Of a stretch of 64,000 bases of DNA, positions 25,591 through 35,266 are shown in pieces. The stretch is from Flammeovirgaceae bacterium. GTDB taxonomy: Bacteria; Bacteroidota; Bacteroidia; Cytophagales; Cyclobacteriaceae. The stretch's first letter is position 1. Each line of letters opens with the position of its first letter. The notes under the pieces were generated by a model. The model made no database searches. It saw nothing but the letters and a program-made list of their open reading frames with translations, and was not told where the DNA came from. Where the stretch lies: positions 186,001 to 250,000 of the forward strand of contig JAJTEH010000001.1 of assembly GCA_021298355.1 (NCBI GenBank). Direction: 5' to 3'. A program made the translations under genes and the position numbers.

Positions 25591-26483
25591 GTGGAAGCAT
25601 GGATAGGTTTTCTTTTGCAATAATAAGCAAAGGCAAACCCGCTTACCAAATGCCAGATGCCCCACCAGGCAGCAACAATGGCCATTTCACTATTGCCTTT
25701 AAAAAAGGTAAAAATAAGCACAAGCCCCAAACCGGAATTTTGAATGGCAGTTTCGATGGCAACGGTTCGGTTAACTGCTTCGTGGTTGCCAAAAAATTTG
25801 CTGGCAAAATAAGCCACAAGCAAGGCAATACCGTTGTGGAGCACAACAATCCAGAATATCGAAAAAATATGATTCGATAAAACTGAAAAGTTATTTCTTA
25901 GTGCAACAACGATAAAGGCAATTAATAAAATAATGGATAGAGAACGAATCGGCTTACCAATTTTTGCTGCAACATGTGGCAGATAATGAAGTACCAACAT
26001 ACCGGTAATAAGTGGTAATAATAATATGCCTGTCATGTTCAGAAATAAATCAAAAAAGTTAATATCGAAAGATTTGATTTCTGTAGTAAGGCCGGGAATT
26101 AAAGATGAAAAAGTAAAAAAACTTATTGGAGTTATGGCAAATGCGAGTATGGATGTAATAGCTGTTAGCGTAACGGATAGCGCAACATGCCCGCCTGCCA
26201 ACATCGAAAAAAAATTAGAAGCGTTGCCCCCAGGGCAAGCCGCAACTAACAACATACCCAAAGCAATACCGGGTGGTGGAGTAATAACCACTATCAGCAA
26301 TAAGGTAACTATAGGCAAAATTATATACTGCGAGAACAAACCGGTAGCTACACTTTTTTTCTCGTGGCGCAATTGAATAAAATGCGAAGGTTTAATTTCT
26401 AAAGCCACGCCAAACATGATTATGCCTAAGCAAATGTTTAATGCTAGTAGCGAAGTGGGCGAAAATTGAAGTTGTGGTTGCAA
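25587..26483 (-). CDS. Bile acid:sodium symporter family (BASS) transporter
   Basis: About 298 residues with nine to ten hydrophobic helices. The family signatures LGIIMFGVALEIKPSHF (first helices) and LLVAACPGGNASNFFSMLA (substrate/sodium-site loop) are present, as is the later IQNSGLGLVLIFTFF. BASS members import organic anions such as pantoate, pyruvate or bile acids with Na+; the substrate here is unknown. The start is uncertain because no ATG precedes the first helix. A TTG at 26483 gives a typical N-terminus, whereas the longest frame begins inside rnhA. It overlaps the acyltransferase gene by 4 bp. Confidence 0.85.
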   Translation of the reverse strand: MQPQLQFSPTSLLALNICLGIIMFGVALEIKPSHFIQLRHEKKSVATGLFSQYIILPIVTLLLIVVITPPPGIALGMLLVAACPGGNASNFFSMLAGGHVALSVTLTAITSILAFAITPISFFTFSSLIPGLTTEIKSFDINFFDLFLNMTGILLLPLITGMLVLHYLPHVAAKIGKPIRSLSIILLIAFIVVALRNNFSVLSNHIFSIFWIVVLHNGIALLVAYFASKFFGNHEAVNRTVAIETAIQNSGLGLVLIFTFFKGNSEMAIVAAWWGIWHLVSGFAFAYYCKRKPIHAST

Positions 26484-26509
26484 TAGTTTATGGATAGGTA
26501 ATAGTTGAA

Positions 26510-26968
26510 TTATTGGGGAAGAGAATTTTCGTAGCCTGTGTCGGGCGCAAGAGAAACACCAGATGCTGCGGCTACAGCGAGTTGATCGCAACGTTCATTT
26601 TCCGGATGTCCATTATGCCCTTTTATCCAAATAAATTTCGGATGAAATTTTCTATGCAAGGGTATGTATCGCTTCCACAAATCAGGGTTAGCTTTATCTT
26701 TAAAATTCTTTTTCTCCCAATTCCATAGCCATCCTTTTTCAACGGCATCTACTACATAGCGCGAATCGGAATAAACAGTTACAGATAATCCATCTTTCTT
26801 GATGGCTTCTAATCCGGCAATTACAGCAAGTAATTCCATGCGGTTATTGGTAGTAAGTCTGAACCCCGAAGCTAACTCTTTATAATGCTCTCCAAATTTT
26901 AAAATTGTACCATAGCCACCCGGCCCAGGATTTCCTTGTGCAGCCCCATCGGTAAAAATCTTTATCAA
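26510..26968 (-). CDS. rnhA: Ribonuclease HI
   Basis: 152-residue RNase HI, degrading the RNA strand of RNA-DNA hybrids. The four acidic active-site residues are visible in IFTDGAAQGNPGPGG (Asp), NNRMELLAVIAGLEA (Glu), VYSDSRYVVDAV (Asp) and NERCDQLA (Asp), with the KGHNGHPENE loop carrying the catalytic His. The start appears to be TTG at 26968, two bases after the CotH gene stop, as no ATG lies nearby and MIKIFTDG is the expected N-terminus. It is translationally coupled to the secreted CotH protein, a neighbour with no obvious functional link. Confidence 0.95.
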   Translation of the reverse strand: MIKIFTDGAAQGNPGPGGYGTILKFGEHYKELASGFRLTTNNRMELLAVIAGLEAIKKDGLSVTVYSDSRYVVDAVEKGWLWNWEKKNFKDKANPDLWKRYIPLHRKFHPKFIWIKGHNGHPENERCDQLAVAAASGVSLAPDTGYENSLPQ

Positions 26969-26970
26969 CT

Positions 26971-29900
26971 TTATTGCTTTAGAATTTTAATTGTGTTGCG
27001 CGCTGTAGTTGTTTCCAGCACAAGCAAATATAATCCATCGGGGCAATCTGTCATATCGAGCTGGTGGGTTTGGTTATCCCAATTAACCGTAAACTTAGTG
27101 CCGTTTATATTGTACAAGTTTATAACCCTAATTGTTTGGTCGCTTTCTATTGTTAAAAAATCTTTAACCGGGTTAGGGCCATATGCAAACATGAAGGGAG
27201 AATTGCTTTCTGTGGTTAGCGTATTAGGTTTTTTAGGTGTGGCTGTAGGAGACACCAGAAAATCTCCTGTGCCATCCGGAATTCTGCTGAAGGACCCTGT
27301 GTGTGTTTGTCTGGTAAAAACATATTCACTTAATGAAATAAATGTTTCGTTAATGAGTTGGTACAAACCTACGGCTTCTCCATCATCCGATAGTTTAAAT
27401 GAAAGGTGATCTGCACCTTGATTTAAATCTTCATCTGCCCACAAAACTTTAAAACCACCGGGTTCAATTTGCATTTCTGTTCCGTTACCGGCTTGTATCT
27501 GATGTTTGTCTTTAATGCTTAGGTTATCGGTTATGTATAAGCCTGCCAGCGAAATACTTTGGTTAGTTGTGTTATAAATTTCAATAAAGTCTTCAGGTTC
27601 ATTAAAATTATCGCGCACGGCAAAGTTTACAGCTGCATTTACTTCGTTTATCACAATACCTGATAGAGGAGGAGTACCAGGCTGGAAAAAAGCTTCTAGT
27701 TTGATGGAAGAGTTTACAGGCAAAGTTAATTGCGGATTAACAGATGTTGTAGTGTTTAGGGCTCCCAGAATTTGGGCTTGCAGATTTAAATCAAAACTTA
27801 TATCGGAACTGTTGGCTGAAACCTGGTGAATTTCTACTGCAATTACATTATCACCTACCTGAAATACCGAAGCCGGAATAACAAAGTTCACAAAAATGTT
27901 TTCAGTTGCATTCTGTAAAGCTAATGTATTGTTTTGCACTACACCGGCAGGCATATTGTAACGGAATACTTCTATACCGTTGCAATATACAATGGCGCCA
28001 TCATCGGCTTTAATGGTGGCTTGTGCATCGGTTAATCCTGTAGTAGAAGGTATGTTTATTTTTTTACGGAAGTAAGTTGTAATAAATTTATTGTTGGCAT
28101 CCGATCCAAAACTTACAATGGTTTTTTCATCGCCTTCGCCATAGCCAAATTCTGCCTGGCCTGTTTTCCACGCGGCATCGTTGTAGGCATTGCTAAACCA
28201 ATCGGGTGCAGGTAGAGTGCCTGCATCGGTATATCGCCATGTATCTTCTACTGTAATTAGGGGTAATGTTGTGGCAGTTTGGTTGGTTATCTTCCAGTTT
28301 AAAAAAGAATACCCCGGTAATGGAATAGCTTTTACTTGCAGGGTAGTTCCCTGAAAGTGATTAGTGATGCTCTGTGCTTGTGTAAGGGTTACTTTGTTTA
28401 ATTCAATTTTACCTTGCCCTTGTGGTAAAATAGATTGCACCGGAAACGCCTGGGTTAATCCGAAGAAGGATTGTAAATGCTGAAGCATATAGGCCGGACG
28501 TTGATTGGCATAGGCACGTAAACGGTTTACTTCGAATGTCCAATCGTTTATAGAGCCTCCCCATCTTTGTTTATGAAAAGGGACTTCTGCTTGTATGCGA
28601 CTGGCATAAGCAGTAATAAGTGCATTTACCCGATCCGGACTAAAGGCTGTGGTTAACGCTGTGCTAAAGGTCTGAATAAATCTATTTCTAAATATTGGGT
28701 TTTCGAGTACCATTCTGATATGCTCAGTAGACCATGGTGGATTAGGCCAACCCGGGCCATTTTGCTCTGTAGCAAATTGCAGGGTAGGATGGGTGGCATC
28801 AGGAGCCCAGTAGTACAGATCAAAGCCAAAGTCTGTATCCCACAAAATCCATCTAAATTTTCCATTGGTAGATCGCTGTCGCCAGAATTTCATGTTATTG
28901 CCAGGCCAATCTAAATTGGCAATAAAAATTTGAGTAACCAGGTAATTGATGTATTCCTGAACATCTATATTCTGATCAATAAGTTGGAAAGCCTCGGGTG
29001 TAGTTCGGTTTATATTCCGAAGGGAATTTAAATAATTAGCATAGGCATCAGATGTGCCTTCTAACGCATTGGTATATGTTTCAAGAAGATCCAGATCGTT
29101 TGCCTGTATGCCATAGTTCGATTCAATAAAATCAGCATCTATTTTTTCTCTTATGTTTATGATGCCCATGTATTGACCGTTTACATACAATACTGCGGGT
29201 TTGTAGTCCATGTAATCAACATCCATGTACTCTACCGGCATATATTGCATAAAGGCATCGCGGAACATACTAACGTTGAAATCGTTGCCGCTATTCCGCA
29301 GCATAAGGCCCCCAACTTTGTGTACATCTTTGTTATCGAAAAATTTATAGTTGATGATGTTGCTGCCAAATTTATTTCGGGCTTTTACAACAAGCGATTT
29401 TTGCGCTTGCGTTCGGCTACAGTTTCCACCCACGCGAATTTCAACTGATTGCGAAACTTGTAACACTCCGTTTGTATCGAAATACTCGAAATCGGCATGC
29501 CTGTCCCAGTCGCGGTTCCAGTTGGCTGGTTCGCCTTGGCAATAGCCAGTTATTCCATTGTTTCCTCTTACGATAATACCAATGGTGTTGTCGTATAAAT
29601 AGTCGGGGTTGGCAGATATGGCAATAACTGGCAGGGTAGATGTTCTGTTATTTACCAAATAGGTTTTAACAACTGTTTTGCTTGGTAATTTACCAGTAGC
29701 AAAAGCCTTTGCTTTTATTGTTGTAAAAGCGTTGATTGATAACGGTGAGGTATATAATGTGGATAGTTCTGTGGGTTCGCTTCCGTTAATGGTGTACCGA
29801 ATTTGAGCGCTAGCATCTGTGTGCAATAAACTTATAGATTGTGTGCCGGTATATCGGCCAGATTCCAAACTAAAAGTGGGTTCGTTGGTTTGTGATGTTG

Positions 29901-30381
29901 CAATACTACCTTGGTTAGTATTACCTGGCGTAAATTTAGTAAGCATGCCAATGGCCGAAGTACCATCGGGCATTCTGCCAAAAGTTATGTTTGTGGGCAA
30001 AGCAGGATACGTAACTTTATCTATTTGTATACCACTACTATTGGATAAAATTATTTCTTCTCCACTTGAGTTTAATTCAAAGTTGGTATGTAAATCGAAG
30101 TTTGCTCCATCGCACCAAATCAGCAGATAGCCTTTTGCAGGAATACTTACCGAAACAGGAATGCGCCATTTTAACGGTTGCCCGGAGTTATCGCTTAGGG
30201 CATAGCCGTTAACATTTACCGATGATGAGCCTGCGTTATATAATTCTATCCACGAAACAAAATTGAAATTATCCGGATCGTATATTTGGTCGCCATTAGA
30301 AGATGATATTTCGTTGATAACAATTTGGGCTTGTGTTACCAAGGCAAACATCATAAAAAATATCGGGAGAAATTTTTTCAT
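26971..30381 (-). CDS. CotH-kinase-domain surface protein with lamin-tail domains and T9SS sorting signal
   Basis: Secreted protein of 1136 residues. Order: signal peptide (1-18), lamin-tail domain (19-135), chitobiase-C-like beta domain (160-240), CotH kinase domain (about 250-610) with NNMKFWRQR and RWILWDTDFGFD, a linker, a jelly-roll-like domain (about 700-880), a second lamin-tail domain (about 915-1040), and a type IX secretion C-terminal domain (about 1065-1136; YGPNPVKDFL, CPDGLYLLVL, TIKILKQ). CotH proteins are atypical Fam20-like kinases that phosphorylate secreted proteins. It is predicted to be exported by T9SS to the cell surface. It is co-transcribed with a DUF4956 protein, a membrane-fusion protein and a TolC-like protein. 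Confidence 0.88.
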   Translation of the reverse strand: MKKFLPIFFMMFALVTQAQIVINEISSSNGDQIYDPDNFNFVSWIELYNAGSSSVNVNGYALSDNSGQPLKWRIPVSVSIPAKGYLLIWCDGANFDLHTNFELNSSGEEIILSNSSGIQIDKVTYPALPTNITFGRMPDGTSAIGMLTKFTPGNTNQGSIATSQTNEPTFSLESGRYTGTQSISLLHTDASAQIRYTINGSEPTELSTLYTSPLSINAFTTIKAKAFATGKLPSKTVVKTYLVNNRTSTLPVIAISANPDYLYDNTIGIIVRGNNGITGYCQGEPANWNRDWDRHADFEYFDTNGVLQVSQSVEIRVGGNCSRTQAQKSLVVKARNKFGSNIINYKFFDNKDVHKVGGLMLRNSGNDFNVSMFRDAFMQYMPVEYMDVDYMDYKPAVLYVNGQYMGIINIREKIDADFIESNYGIQANDLDLLETYTNALEGTSDAYANYLNSLRNINRTTPEAFQLIDQNIDVQEYINYLVTQIFIANLDWPGNNMKFWRQRSTNGKFRWILWDTDFGFDLYYWAPDATHPTLQFATEQNGPGWPNPPWSTEHIRMVLENPIFRNRFIQTFSTALTTAFSPDRVNALITAYASRIQAEVPFHKQRWGGSINDWTFEVNRLRAYANQRPAYMLQHLQSFFGLTQAFPVQSILPQGQGKIELNKVTLTQAQSITNHFQGTTLQVKAIPLPGYSFLNWKITNQTATTLPLITVEDTWRYTDAGTLPAPDWFSNAYNDAAWKTGQAEFGYGEGDEKTIVSFGSDANNKFITTYFRKKINIPSTTGLTDAQATIKADDGAIVYCNGIEVFRYNMPAGVVQNNTLALQNATENIFVNFVIPASVFQVGDNVIAVEIHQVSANSSDISFDLNLQAQILGALNTTTSVNPQLTLPVNSSIKLEAFFQPGTPPLSGIVINEVNAAVNFAVRDNFNEPEDFIEIYNTTNQSISLAGLYITDNLSIKDKHQIQAGNGTEMQIEPGGFKVLWADEDLNQGADHLSFKLSDDGEAVGLYQLINETFISLSEYVFTRQTHTGSFSRIPDGTGDFLVSPTATPKKPNTLTTESNSPFMFAYGPNPVKDFLTIESDQTIRVINLYNINGTKFTVNWDNQTHQLDMTDCPDGLYLLVLETTTARNTIKILKQ

Positions 30382-30417
30382 GATTCTTTATAGGGATGAA
30401 TACTCTAAAGTAAGCGT

Positions 30418-31638
30418 TTAAAACTCAATTGGTTCGTATTTTGCCGACAACATATTTTGGTAAGGATTCTGCCAAAGCCTGTTGGTAGTTTCTAGCCATA
30501 GTATGTAGTCAGTCCATATTTTTTGTTTAAGCTTTAAGTCGAGAATATCTAATTTTGTGAGTTGAAGTTTCAACTTTAAACTTACAGCTGGGTTATTATC
30601 GCCATAGGTAAGCAACAGGTTTTGGATTTTTGTGTTTTGCAGTTCTTGTTTTCTCACTTGTATTTTTTTCTCGCGTTCAATTAAACTGGTTAAGCTCTCG
30701 AACAGGCGTGCTGCTTTTAGTTTTTGTTCTTGCACATCACGATCGGCTTCATACTTGTCTTCTATTCTTGTTAAACTTCGTTTTGTTATATTCTGTTTAT
30801 TAGGATTAAAAAGTGGTATTGTTATACCAAGACCTATGTTCCAGGGTCTACGTCCTTGTTCGATTCGGAATTCCTGATATTGTGCTTGTACATAACCGAT
30901 GTTGATATTGTTCTTCTCTAATCGTATTGATGCCGTGTTACTTTTCTGTTTTAATTCGCTTAGCAAAAGCAAGCGACTCGGTGGAGCGAGGCTCTCGTGT
31001 AGCACAGAGTCGATTTGTGGAATGGAGATAAATGTTTCGGTTGCAAGTGTAGGTATGATATCTTTCTGTTCTACGAAAGATTTTTCAATTTTTTTTAATG
31101 CCAGTGTTGTTTCTTCGAGGGTTTCCGTTATTTCTATTTCATTTAAAATCAAATCGAAGTATTTATCGGCATCAAAGTAATCGGATTGCGTTTGTTTTTC
31201 CAGAGTGGCTACTAGTTGTCGTATAAGAATTTGCTCTTGTTGGTGTAAACTATGTAGTTGCTGTGTAGCTGCATAGTCAACGATCAGTAGATAACGTTCG
31301 GCTACTTGTTTTTCCAGAATAATTTCTCTTTCTAATTCGTATTGTTTGTTGAGTTGATCGAAAAAGCGATTTTGCGCATGCATTTCCCACGGATTAGCCG
31401 GATTAATGCGAAGGGCATATTCTTGCCGGGTTGGATCGAGTTGGTTGCTTTCTGTTCTGAATTCCAGTTTTTGGATTGGGGAGAGTTTGTATTGCTTTAA
31501 GGTAAGAAATTCAATTTGCTTTGTTAGCTTAACTACATCTGGATCTTGCGCGGCAGTTTTTATAAAGGAAGCAACCGAATTTTGTGCTTTAGCAGCAAAT
31601 GAAAAAAATAGAAGTAAAACAAACCAAGTGCTTTTCAT
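30418..31638 (-). CDS. TolC-like outer-membrane efflux protein
   Basis: 406 residues with a signal peptide (cleavage near AAKAQN) and two long helical coiled-coil regions flanking the strand-rich segment PWNIGLGITIPLFNPNK. This is the typical repeat geometry of outer-membrane efflux proteins, although at the short end of the family. It would form the outer-membrane channel of a tripartite exporter with the membrane-fusion protein, whose gene ends one base upstream. No RND, MFS or ABC inner-membrane pump gene accompanies it; the only integral membrane partner in the operon is the DUF4956 protein. Confidence 0.82.
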   Translation of the reverse strand: MKSTWFVLLLFFSFAAKAQNSVASFIKTAAQDPDVVKLTKQIEFLTLKQYKLSPIQKLEFRTESNQLDPTRQEYALRINPANPWEMHAQNRFFDQLNKQYELEREIILEKQVAERYLLIVDYAATQQLHSLHQQEQILIRQLVATLEKQTQSDYFDADKYFDLILNEIEITETLEETTLALKKIEKSFVEQKDIIPTLATETFISIPQIDSVLHESLAPPSRLLLLSELKQKSNTASIRLEKNNINIGYVQAQYQEFRIEQGRRPWNIGLGITIPLFNPNKQNITKRSLTRIEDKYEADRDVQEQKLKAARLFESLTSLIEREKKIQVRKQELQNTKIQNLLLTYGDNNPAVSLKLKLQLTKLDILDLKLKQKIWTDYILWLETTNRLWQNPYQNMLSAKYEPIEF

Positions 31639-31639
31639 G

Positions 31640-32647
31640 CTAACGGATAATTACTTTTTCGCCATTGGCGAAATTATTGGCAGATGGTATTTCAATGAAA
31701 ATTTCTTGACCGTATGCTTTTACGGCAGTAGATTTTTGTAAAATCGAGGGAAGCTCTGTTACAGATCCAAAACCAATTACTTTGCCAGTAGTAAAAAATG
31801 ATTTATTTCGTTGTGCAGTAATGCTTACAGTTTGGCCAACAGAAAAATTCTCGCGATTACGCTCGTTGGCATAGGCAATTACAGTTGTGGGTTGCAAAGG
31901 GTTTAACGATAACAAGGGCGCATAGGCATCAACTTGTTCTCCGTTCTTTATATAAACAGATTGCACCACGCCAGCTGCACTTGCAATTTTTACGAGCCGT
32001 GTTTGTTGCGCTACTAACAGTTCGTGTTCTTTACTTAACAATTCTATCTGATTATTGAATTGTGTTTTAGCAACTTCATGTTTTTGTTTGACATCTAATT
32101 TTTTTAGGTTGATGGCTTCTTTTTGTTTTTGCAGCTGCTTTTGTAACGATAATACTTCTACTGCCTTGGGATTTTCGGTATTTATTTGAGTAGAAGTTCG
32201 GGTGTTAAGTTCTTTATAAATTGCCTCGTTTAGTTTTAACTCTGCTTCTAATTTTTGTAAGTCTGATTGTAGTTCTTCTACTACAATTCCTTCTGAAGCT
32301 TCTATATAGGCTAACTCTGCAGCCGTTACTTTATCTTCTGTAGATTGCTCTTGCTTTAGTTGTTCGATGCGTTTATTAATCTTGCTTATTTCTACTTCTA
32401 ATGCAGGATTACTCAGTACCAGTAAAGTATCTCCTTGCTTAACGGTTTGACCTTCGTTTACTAGTATAGCCAAAACGTTAGCAGCTCTGTCTGAATTAAT
32501 GCGGTAGCTTTTAGTTTCGGCAAGACCTACGGCAGCATACTGGCTTCCTCTGAAATACCGGTTGCTAATGTATACCATACCGATAAACAAAATAAAGGTT
32601 AACAGATAATAGCCATTAAAGCGATATGATGTGGAAGTATTAAGCAT
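31640..32647 (-). CDS. HlyD-family membrane-fusion (periplasmic adaptor) protein
   Basis: 335 residues with one N-terminal membrane anchor (about 12-30), a split biotinyl/lipoyl-like domain (VLAILVNEGQTVKQGDTLLVL and SAAGVVQSVYIKNGEQV), a long alpha-helical hairpin (about 85-225), and a C-terminal beta-barrel domain. This is a standard adaptor of tripartite export systems, linking an inner-membrane component to the TolC-like channel encoded one base downstream. It overlaps the DUF4956 gene by 8 bp. Partner inference rests on gene order. Confidence 0.86.
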   Translation of the reverse strand: MLNTSTSYRFNGYYLLTFILFIGMVYISNRYFRGSQYAAVGLAETKSYRINSDRAANVLAILVNEGQTVKQGDTLLVLSNPALEVEISKINKRIEQLKQEQSTEDKVTAAELAYIEASEGIVVEELQSDLQKLEAELKLNEAIYKELNTRTSTQINTENPKAVEVLSLQKQLQKQKEAINLKKLDVKQKHEVAKTQFNNQIELLSKEHELLVAQQTRLVKIASAAGVVQSVYIKNGEQVDAYAPLLSLNPLQPTTVIAYANERNRENFSVGQTVSITAQRNKSFFTTGKVIGFGSVTELPSILQKSTAVKAYGQEIFIEIPSANNFANGEKVIIR

Positions 32648-33311
32648 TGTTGATTTCTTGTAACATTATTTTAGCTTGCGAAACACCTTCTATTAATTCT
32701 ATTTCTTGTACTAATGTTATAGGATTTACGCCTTTGGTTAATTGAATTTTATACTGAAACCGCAGCACATTTTCTTTGGTTGTTGCAGCCGATTGAAGTT
32801 GAAGCGAAGAAGTATGTTTTAAAATAGTTTGCTTCGCGTGGTCGTTGGCTATGGTGTTGCTGGCGTTAAAACTAATAAGGTAAGCTGTTTCGTTTATCTT
32901 AAATGGCGATGCATGTAAAACAAATGCAACAAAGCAAAACAACAATGTGCCGGCAAAAGAAACAGTAAAACCGAAAACACCAACTGCAAGTCCGGTACTT
33001 AACGCTGCGAAAAGAAAAAGTACATCGCGTGGGTCGTCTATTCTTGTTCTGAAACGTATAATAGCCATAGCTCCAAAAACACCCAGGCCTCTGGCAAGGC
33101 TATCGCCAATGGCCATCATAACCATAGCTGTTACTATCGATCCAAGAATTAAAGACTGGAAAAAATTTTTAGGATATTGTATTCCATTAAACGTTAGCTT
33201 GTGTGTAATGGCAATAATGGAGGATAGCACAAATGCCCACAAGAAACTATAAAGAGAATTAATAAGTTGTGGATACTCGTAAACGGGTTGGTCTGGAAAT
33301 AACTCTAGCAT
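32640..33311 (-). CDS. DUF4956 family membrane protein
   Basis: 223 residues. Four to five transmembrane helices occupy about 20-150, and a soluble alpha/beta C-terminal domain about 150-223 (FQYKIQLTKGVNPITLVQEI). The conserved motif GAMAIIRFRTRIDDPRDVLFL at about 80-100 marks the DUF4956 family. Such genes often lie beside CotH and VTC-type polyphosphate polymerase genes. Here the CotH gene is present and a VTC-domain gene is not. Overlap with the membrane-fusion gene and a 7-bp gap from the lamin-tail lipoprotein show tight co-expression. Molecular function is not known. Confidence 0.85.
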   Translation of the reverse strand: MLELFPDQPVYEYPQLINSLYSFLWAFVLSSIIAITHKLTFNGIQYPKNFFQSLILGSIVTAMVMMAIGDSLARGLGVFGAMAIIRFRTRIDDPRDVLFLFAALSTGLAVGVFGFTVSFAGTLLFCFVAFVLHASPFKINETAYLISFNASNTIANDHAKQTILKHTSSLQLQSAATTKENVLRFQYKIQLTKGVNPITLVQEIELIEGVSQAKIMLQEINNA

Positions 33312-33318
33312 AGTGAAT

Positions 33319-34566
33319 TTAATTAGAACCGCCTTGCGTTACATTCTGTAACACATTCCACGTTGCGCCTCCGTTTGTTGTACGGCCGTACGTTTTGTTT
33401 TCGGGTACGGATGGAAAAGTTTTCTCATCTATCTTTCGCCCATCTATGTAGTACAAGCCAACAGATTCTCCGGTGGCAGTAAGCCTGAAGTTTGCATGCA
33501 GCACACCTTGTGCTCCTTGTTCATCTGCCCAAAAGACTTTGTAGTTGTTGGGTAGAATTGTTGTTTTGGTAATATTAGTGCCGGGTATTTTGTATTTGAA
33601 AGGATCAGCAGGATCGTCTGACACGTACATGCCCGCAAGGTTAACTGAGTTTGGTCCAGGATTATAAATTTCGAACCAATCGTCAAATTCATTTATGCCA
33701 CCATCGGTATCGGGGCAACAAGATAAATTAGCGGGCATAATTTCATTTACAAATAATACAGGCAGCGGATCTGTGTTTAACAAATAGTTGTAAGCATCAG
33801 TAGGTGCATCGAAAGGCTTATACGATTTTAAATTATTTGTGCTTGTTACTTCTATATAATACTCCATTTTTCCGGTATTGTTTTGGCCGGGTATGGTAGC
33901 GGAATAAAAAATACCACCTGCCACCATTGGAAGTGCCGTGTAGGCTGCATTGTTAAATCTATAGAAGAGTTGTATGCTTTGAACTTTAGCCGAATTGCTT
34001 ACTTCGGCTTGTATAGAAACCGCTTGATTAAGTACGGGTACAATAGGTGTGCGCACTATGCGTGTAACGGCTACAACTTCTGCACTTGGGTTGGTGCTTC
34101 CCTGGCTTGTAACGCCACTTATGGCCAAATTTTTGGAACCATCCGGAAACCGGCCATACGATTGGCCATTGTCGAGTTTGGGTACTTCAACAAAATCAAC
34201 CAATTTTCCTTCGGTGTTTTCGAGGTATACGGTTTCGCCTGCAGAGCTAAGCCTAAAGTTTGCTTCAAGACCAACCCCCACATCGTTACATAAAATTACG
34301 AGGTAGCTGTTTGCGTTTAACAATGTTCCGTTTGGCAATGGATATTTAACAGCTCCATCATCATAAATTTTATAATTGCTAAGGTTTTTGGTTGTGTTGG
34401 TTGCATTATAAATTTCTATCCAATCGTTTCCGGCCGAGTACACTTCATTGATAAACAAACCCTCTTCTGCAGTAATTACGGGAGAATCATCGGGTGAGGA
34501 ACAACTCCAAAACGCAATTAAAATTAGAAGTAGTAATGTAGGTTGTAAACGGTTGAGAGGTATCAT
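33319..34566 (-). CDS. Lipoprotein with two lamin-tail domains
   Basis: 415 residues from the ATG at 34566. A lipoprotein signal peptide ends in the lipobox FWSC, followed by Ser-Ser-Pro-Asp. Two lamin-tail (LTD) domains are visible: GLFINEVYSAGNDWIEIYNA (about 37-160) and VNEIMPANLSC...DDWFEIYNPG (about 275-415), separated by a beta-sandwich-like segment. The LTDs match those of the CotH protein in the same operon, suggesting partners on the cell surface or a shared ligand. The gene is first in the DUF4956/MFP/TolC/CotH operon and is preceded by a good promoter candidate. No enzymatic motif is seen. Confidence 0.82.
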   Translation of the reverse strand: MIPLNRLQPTLLLLILIAFWSCSSPDDSPVITAEEGLFINEVYSAGNDWIEIYNATNTTKNLSNYKIYDDGAVKYPLPNGTLLNANSYLVILCNDVGVGLEANFRLSSAGETVYLENTEGKLVDFVEVPKLDNGQSYGRFPDGSKNLAISGVTSQGSTNPSAEVVAVTRIVRTPIVPVLNQAVSIQAEVSNSAKVQSIQLFYRFNNAAYTALPMVAGGIFYSATIPGQNNTGKMEYYIEVTSTNNLKSYKPFDAPTDAYNYLLNTDPLPVLFVNEIMPANLSCCPDTDGGINEFDDWFEIYNPGPNSVNLAGMYVSDDPADPFKYKIPGTNITKTTILPNNYKVFWADEQGAQGVLHANFRLTATGESVGLYYIDGRKIDEKTFPSVPENKTYGRTTNGGATWNVLQNVTQGGSN

Positions 34567-34589
34567 GTAACAGGGAGATAACAATAGCT

Positions 34590-34621
34590 TAAAGATAGGA
34601 TAATATTTAAATTACTGCCAA
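34590..34621 (-). promoter_or_regulatory. Predicted promoter of the LTD-DUF4956-MFP-TolC-CotH operon
   Basis: On the minus strand, TTG (34621-34619) is followed after 21 bp by TATCTTTA (34597-34590), matching seven of eight positions of TAnnTTTG at the -7 site. Predicted transcription starts about 17-20 bp before the lipoprotein ATG. Pattern match only. Confidence 0.5.
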
Positions 34622-34670
34622 AGCTTTTTAACGAGGCAGATAAAAGTTTATAGATGTAGTAAGCTGATTG

Positions 34671-35246
34671 TTAATGGGTAAAGAAAGCGTTGTCTTTGAA
34701 AATTTTTACGGCAATAGCCAGTAGAATTACACCAAAAACCCTGCGCAAAACGGCAAATGCCGATTTACCTAAAACGCGTTCCAACCATACCGATGAACGC
34801 AATACAATGTATACAATTATCAGGTTTACCAAAATACCTATAAGTACATTGGCTTCTGCGTAAACTGCTCGCAACGATAGGATAGTAGTTAATGTGCCTG
34901 CTCCGGCAATCAGCGGAAAAGCAAGTGGTACAATTGATCCCGAACCTTTTGCATCAGGATCGTCTTTAATCAACGTAATTCCTAAAATCATTTCCATGGC
35001 TACAATAAAAATTACGATAGATCCCGCCACGGCAAAAGAAGCTACATCAAGGCCGAAAAGTTTAAGTATCGATTGGCCTAAGAAGAGAAATCCTACCATC
35101 AAAATAGCAGAAATAATGGTTGCCTTTTCTGCCTGTATGCGGCCTTCTCTTTTTCGAATGATGATAATAAAAGGTATTGAACCTAAAATATCGATTACAG
35201 AAAAAAGGATGAGGGTTACTGAAAAAATTTCTTTTACGTTAAGCAT
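34671..35246 (-). CDS. MarC family integral membrane protein
   Basis: 191-residue membrane protein with about six hydrophobic helices. MarC/UPF0056 family elements are visible: FSVIDILGSIPFIIIIRKREG near the N-terminus and IVPLAFPLIAGAGTLTTILSL in the middle. The family has no settled function; the early link to multiple antibiotic resistance is not supported by later work. The ATG at 35246 was chosen (an upstream TTG adds two residues). The gene lies 20 bp after the aminotransferase gene on the same strand, so it may be co-transcribed with it. Confidence 0.9.
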   Translation of the reverse strand: MLNVKEIFSVTLILFSVIDILGSIPFIIIIRKREGRIQAEKATIISAILMVGFLFLGQSILKLFGLDVASFAVAGSIVIFIVAMEMILGITLIKDDPDAKGSGSIVPLAFPLIAGAGTLTTILSLRAVYAEANVLIGILVNLIIVYIVLRSSVWLERVLGKSAFAVLRRVFGVILLAIAVKIFKDNAFFTH

Positions 35247-35266
35247 ACGCAAAAGTAAAAATTTTA

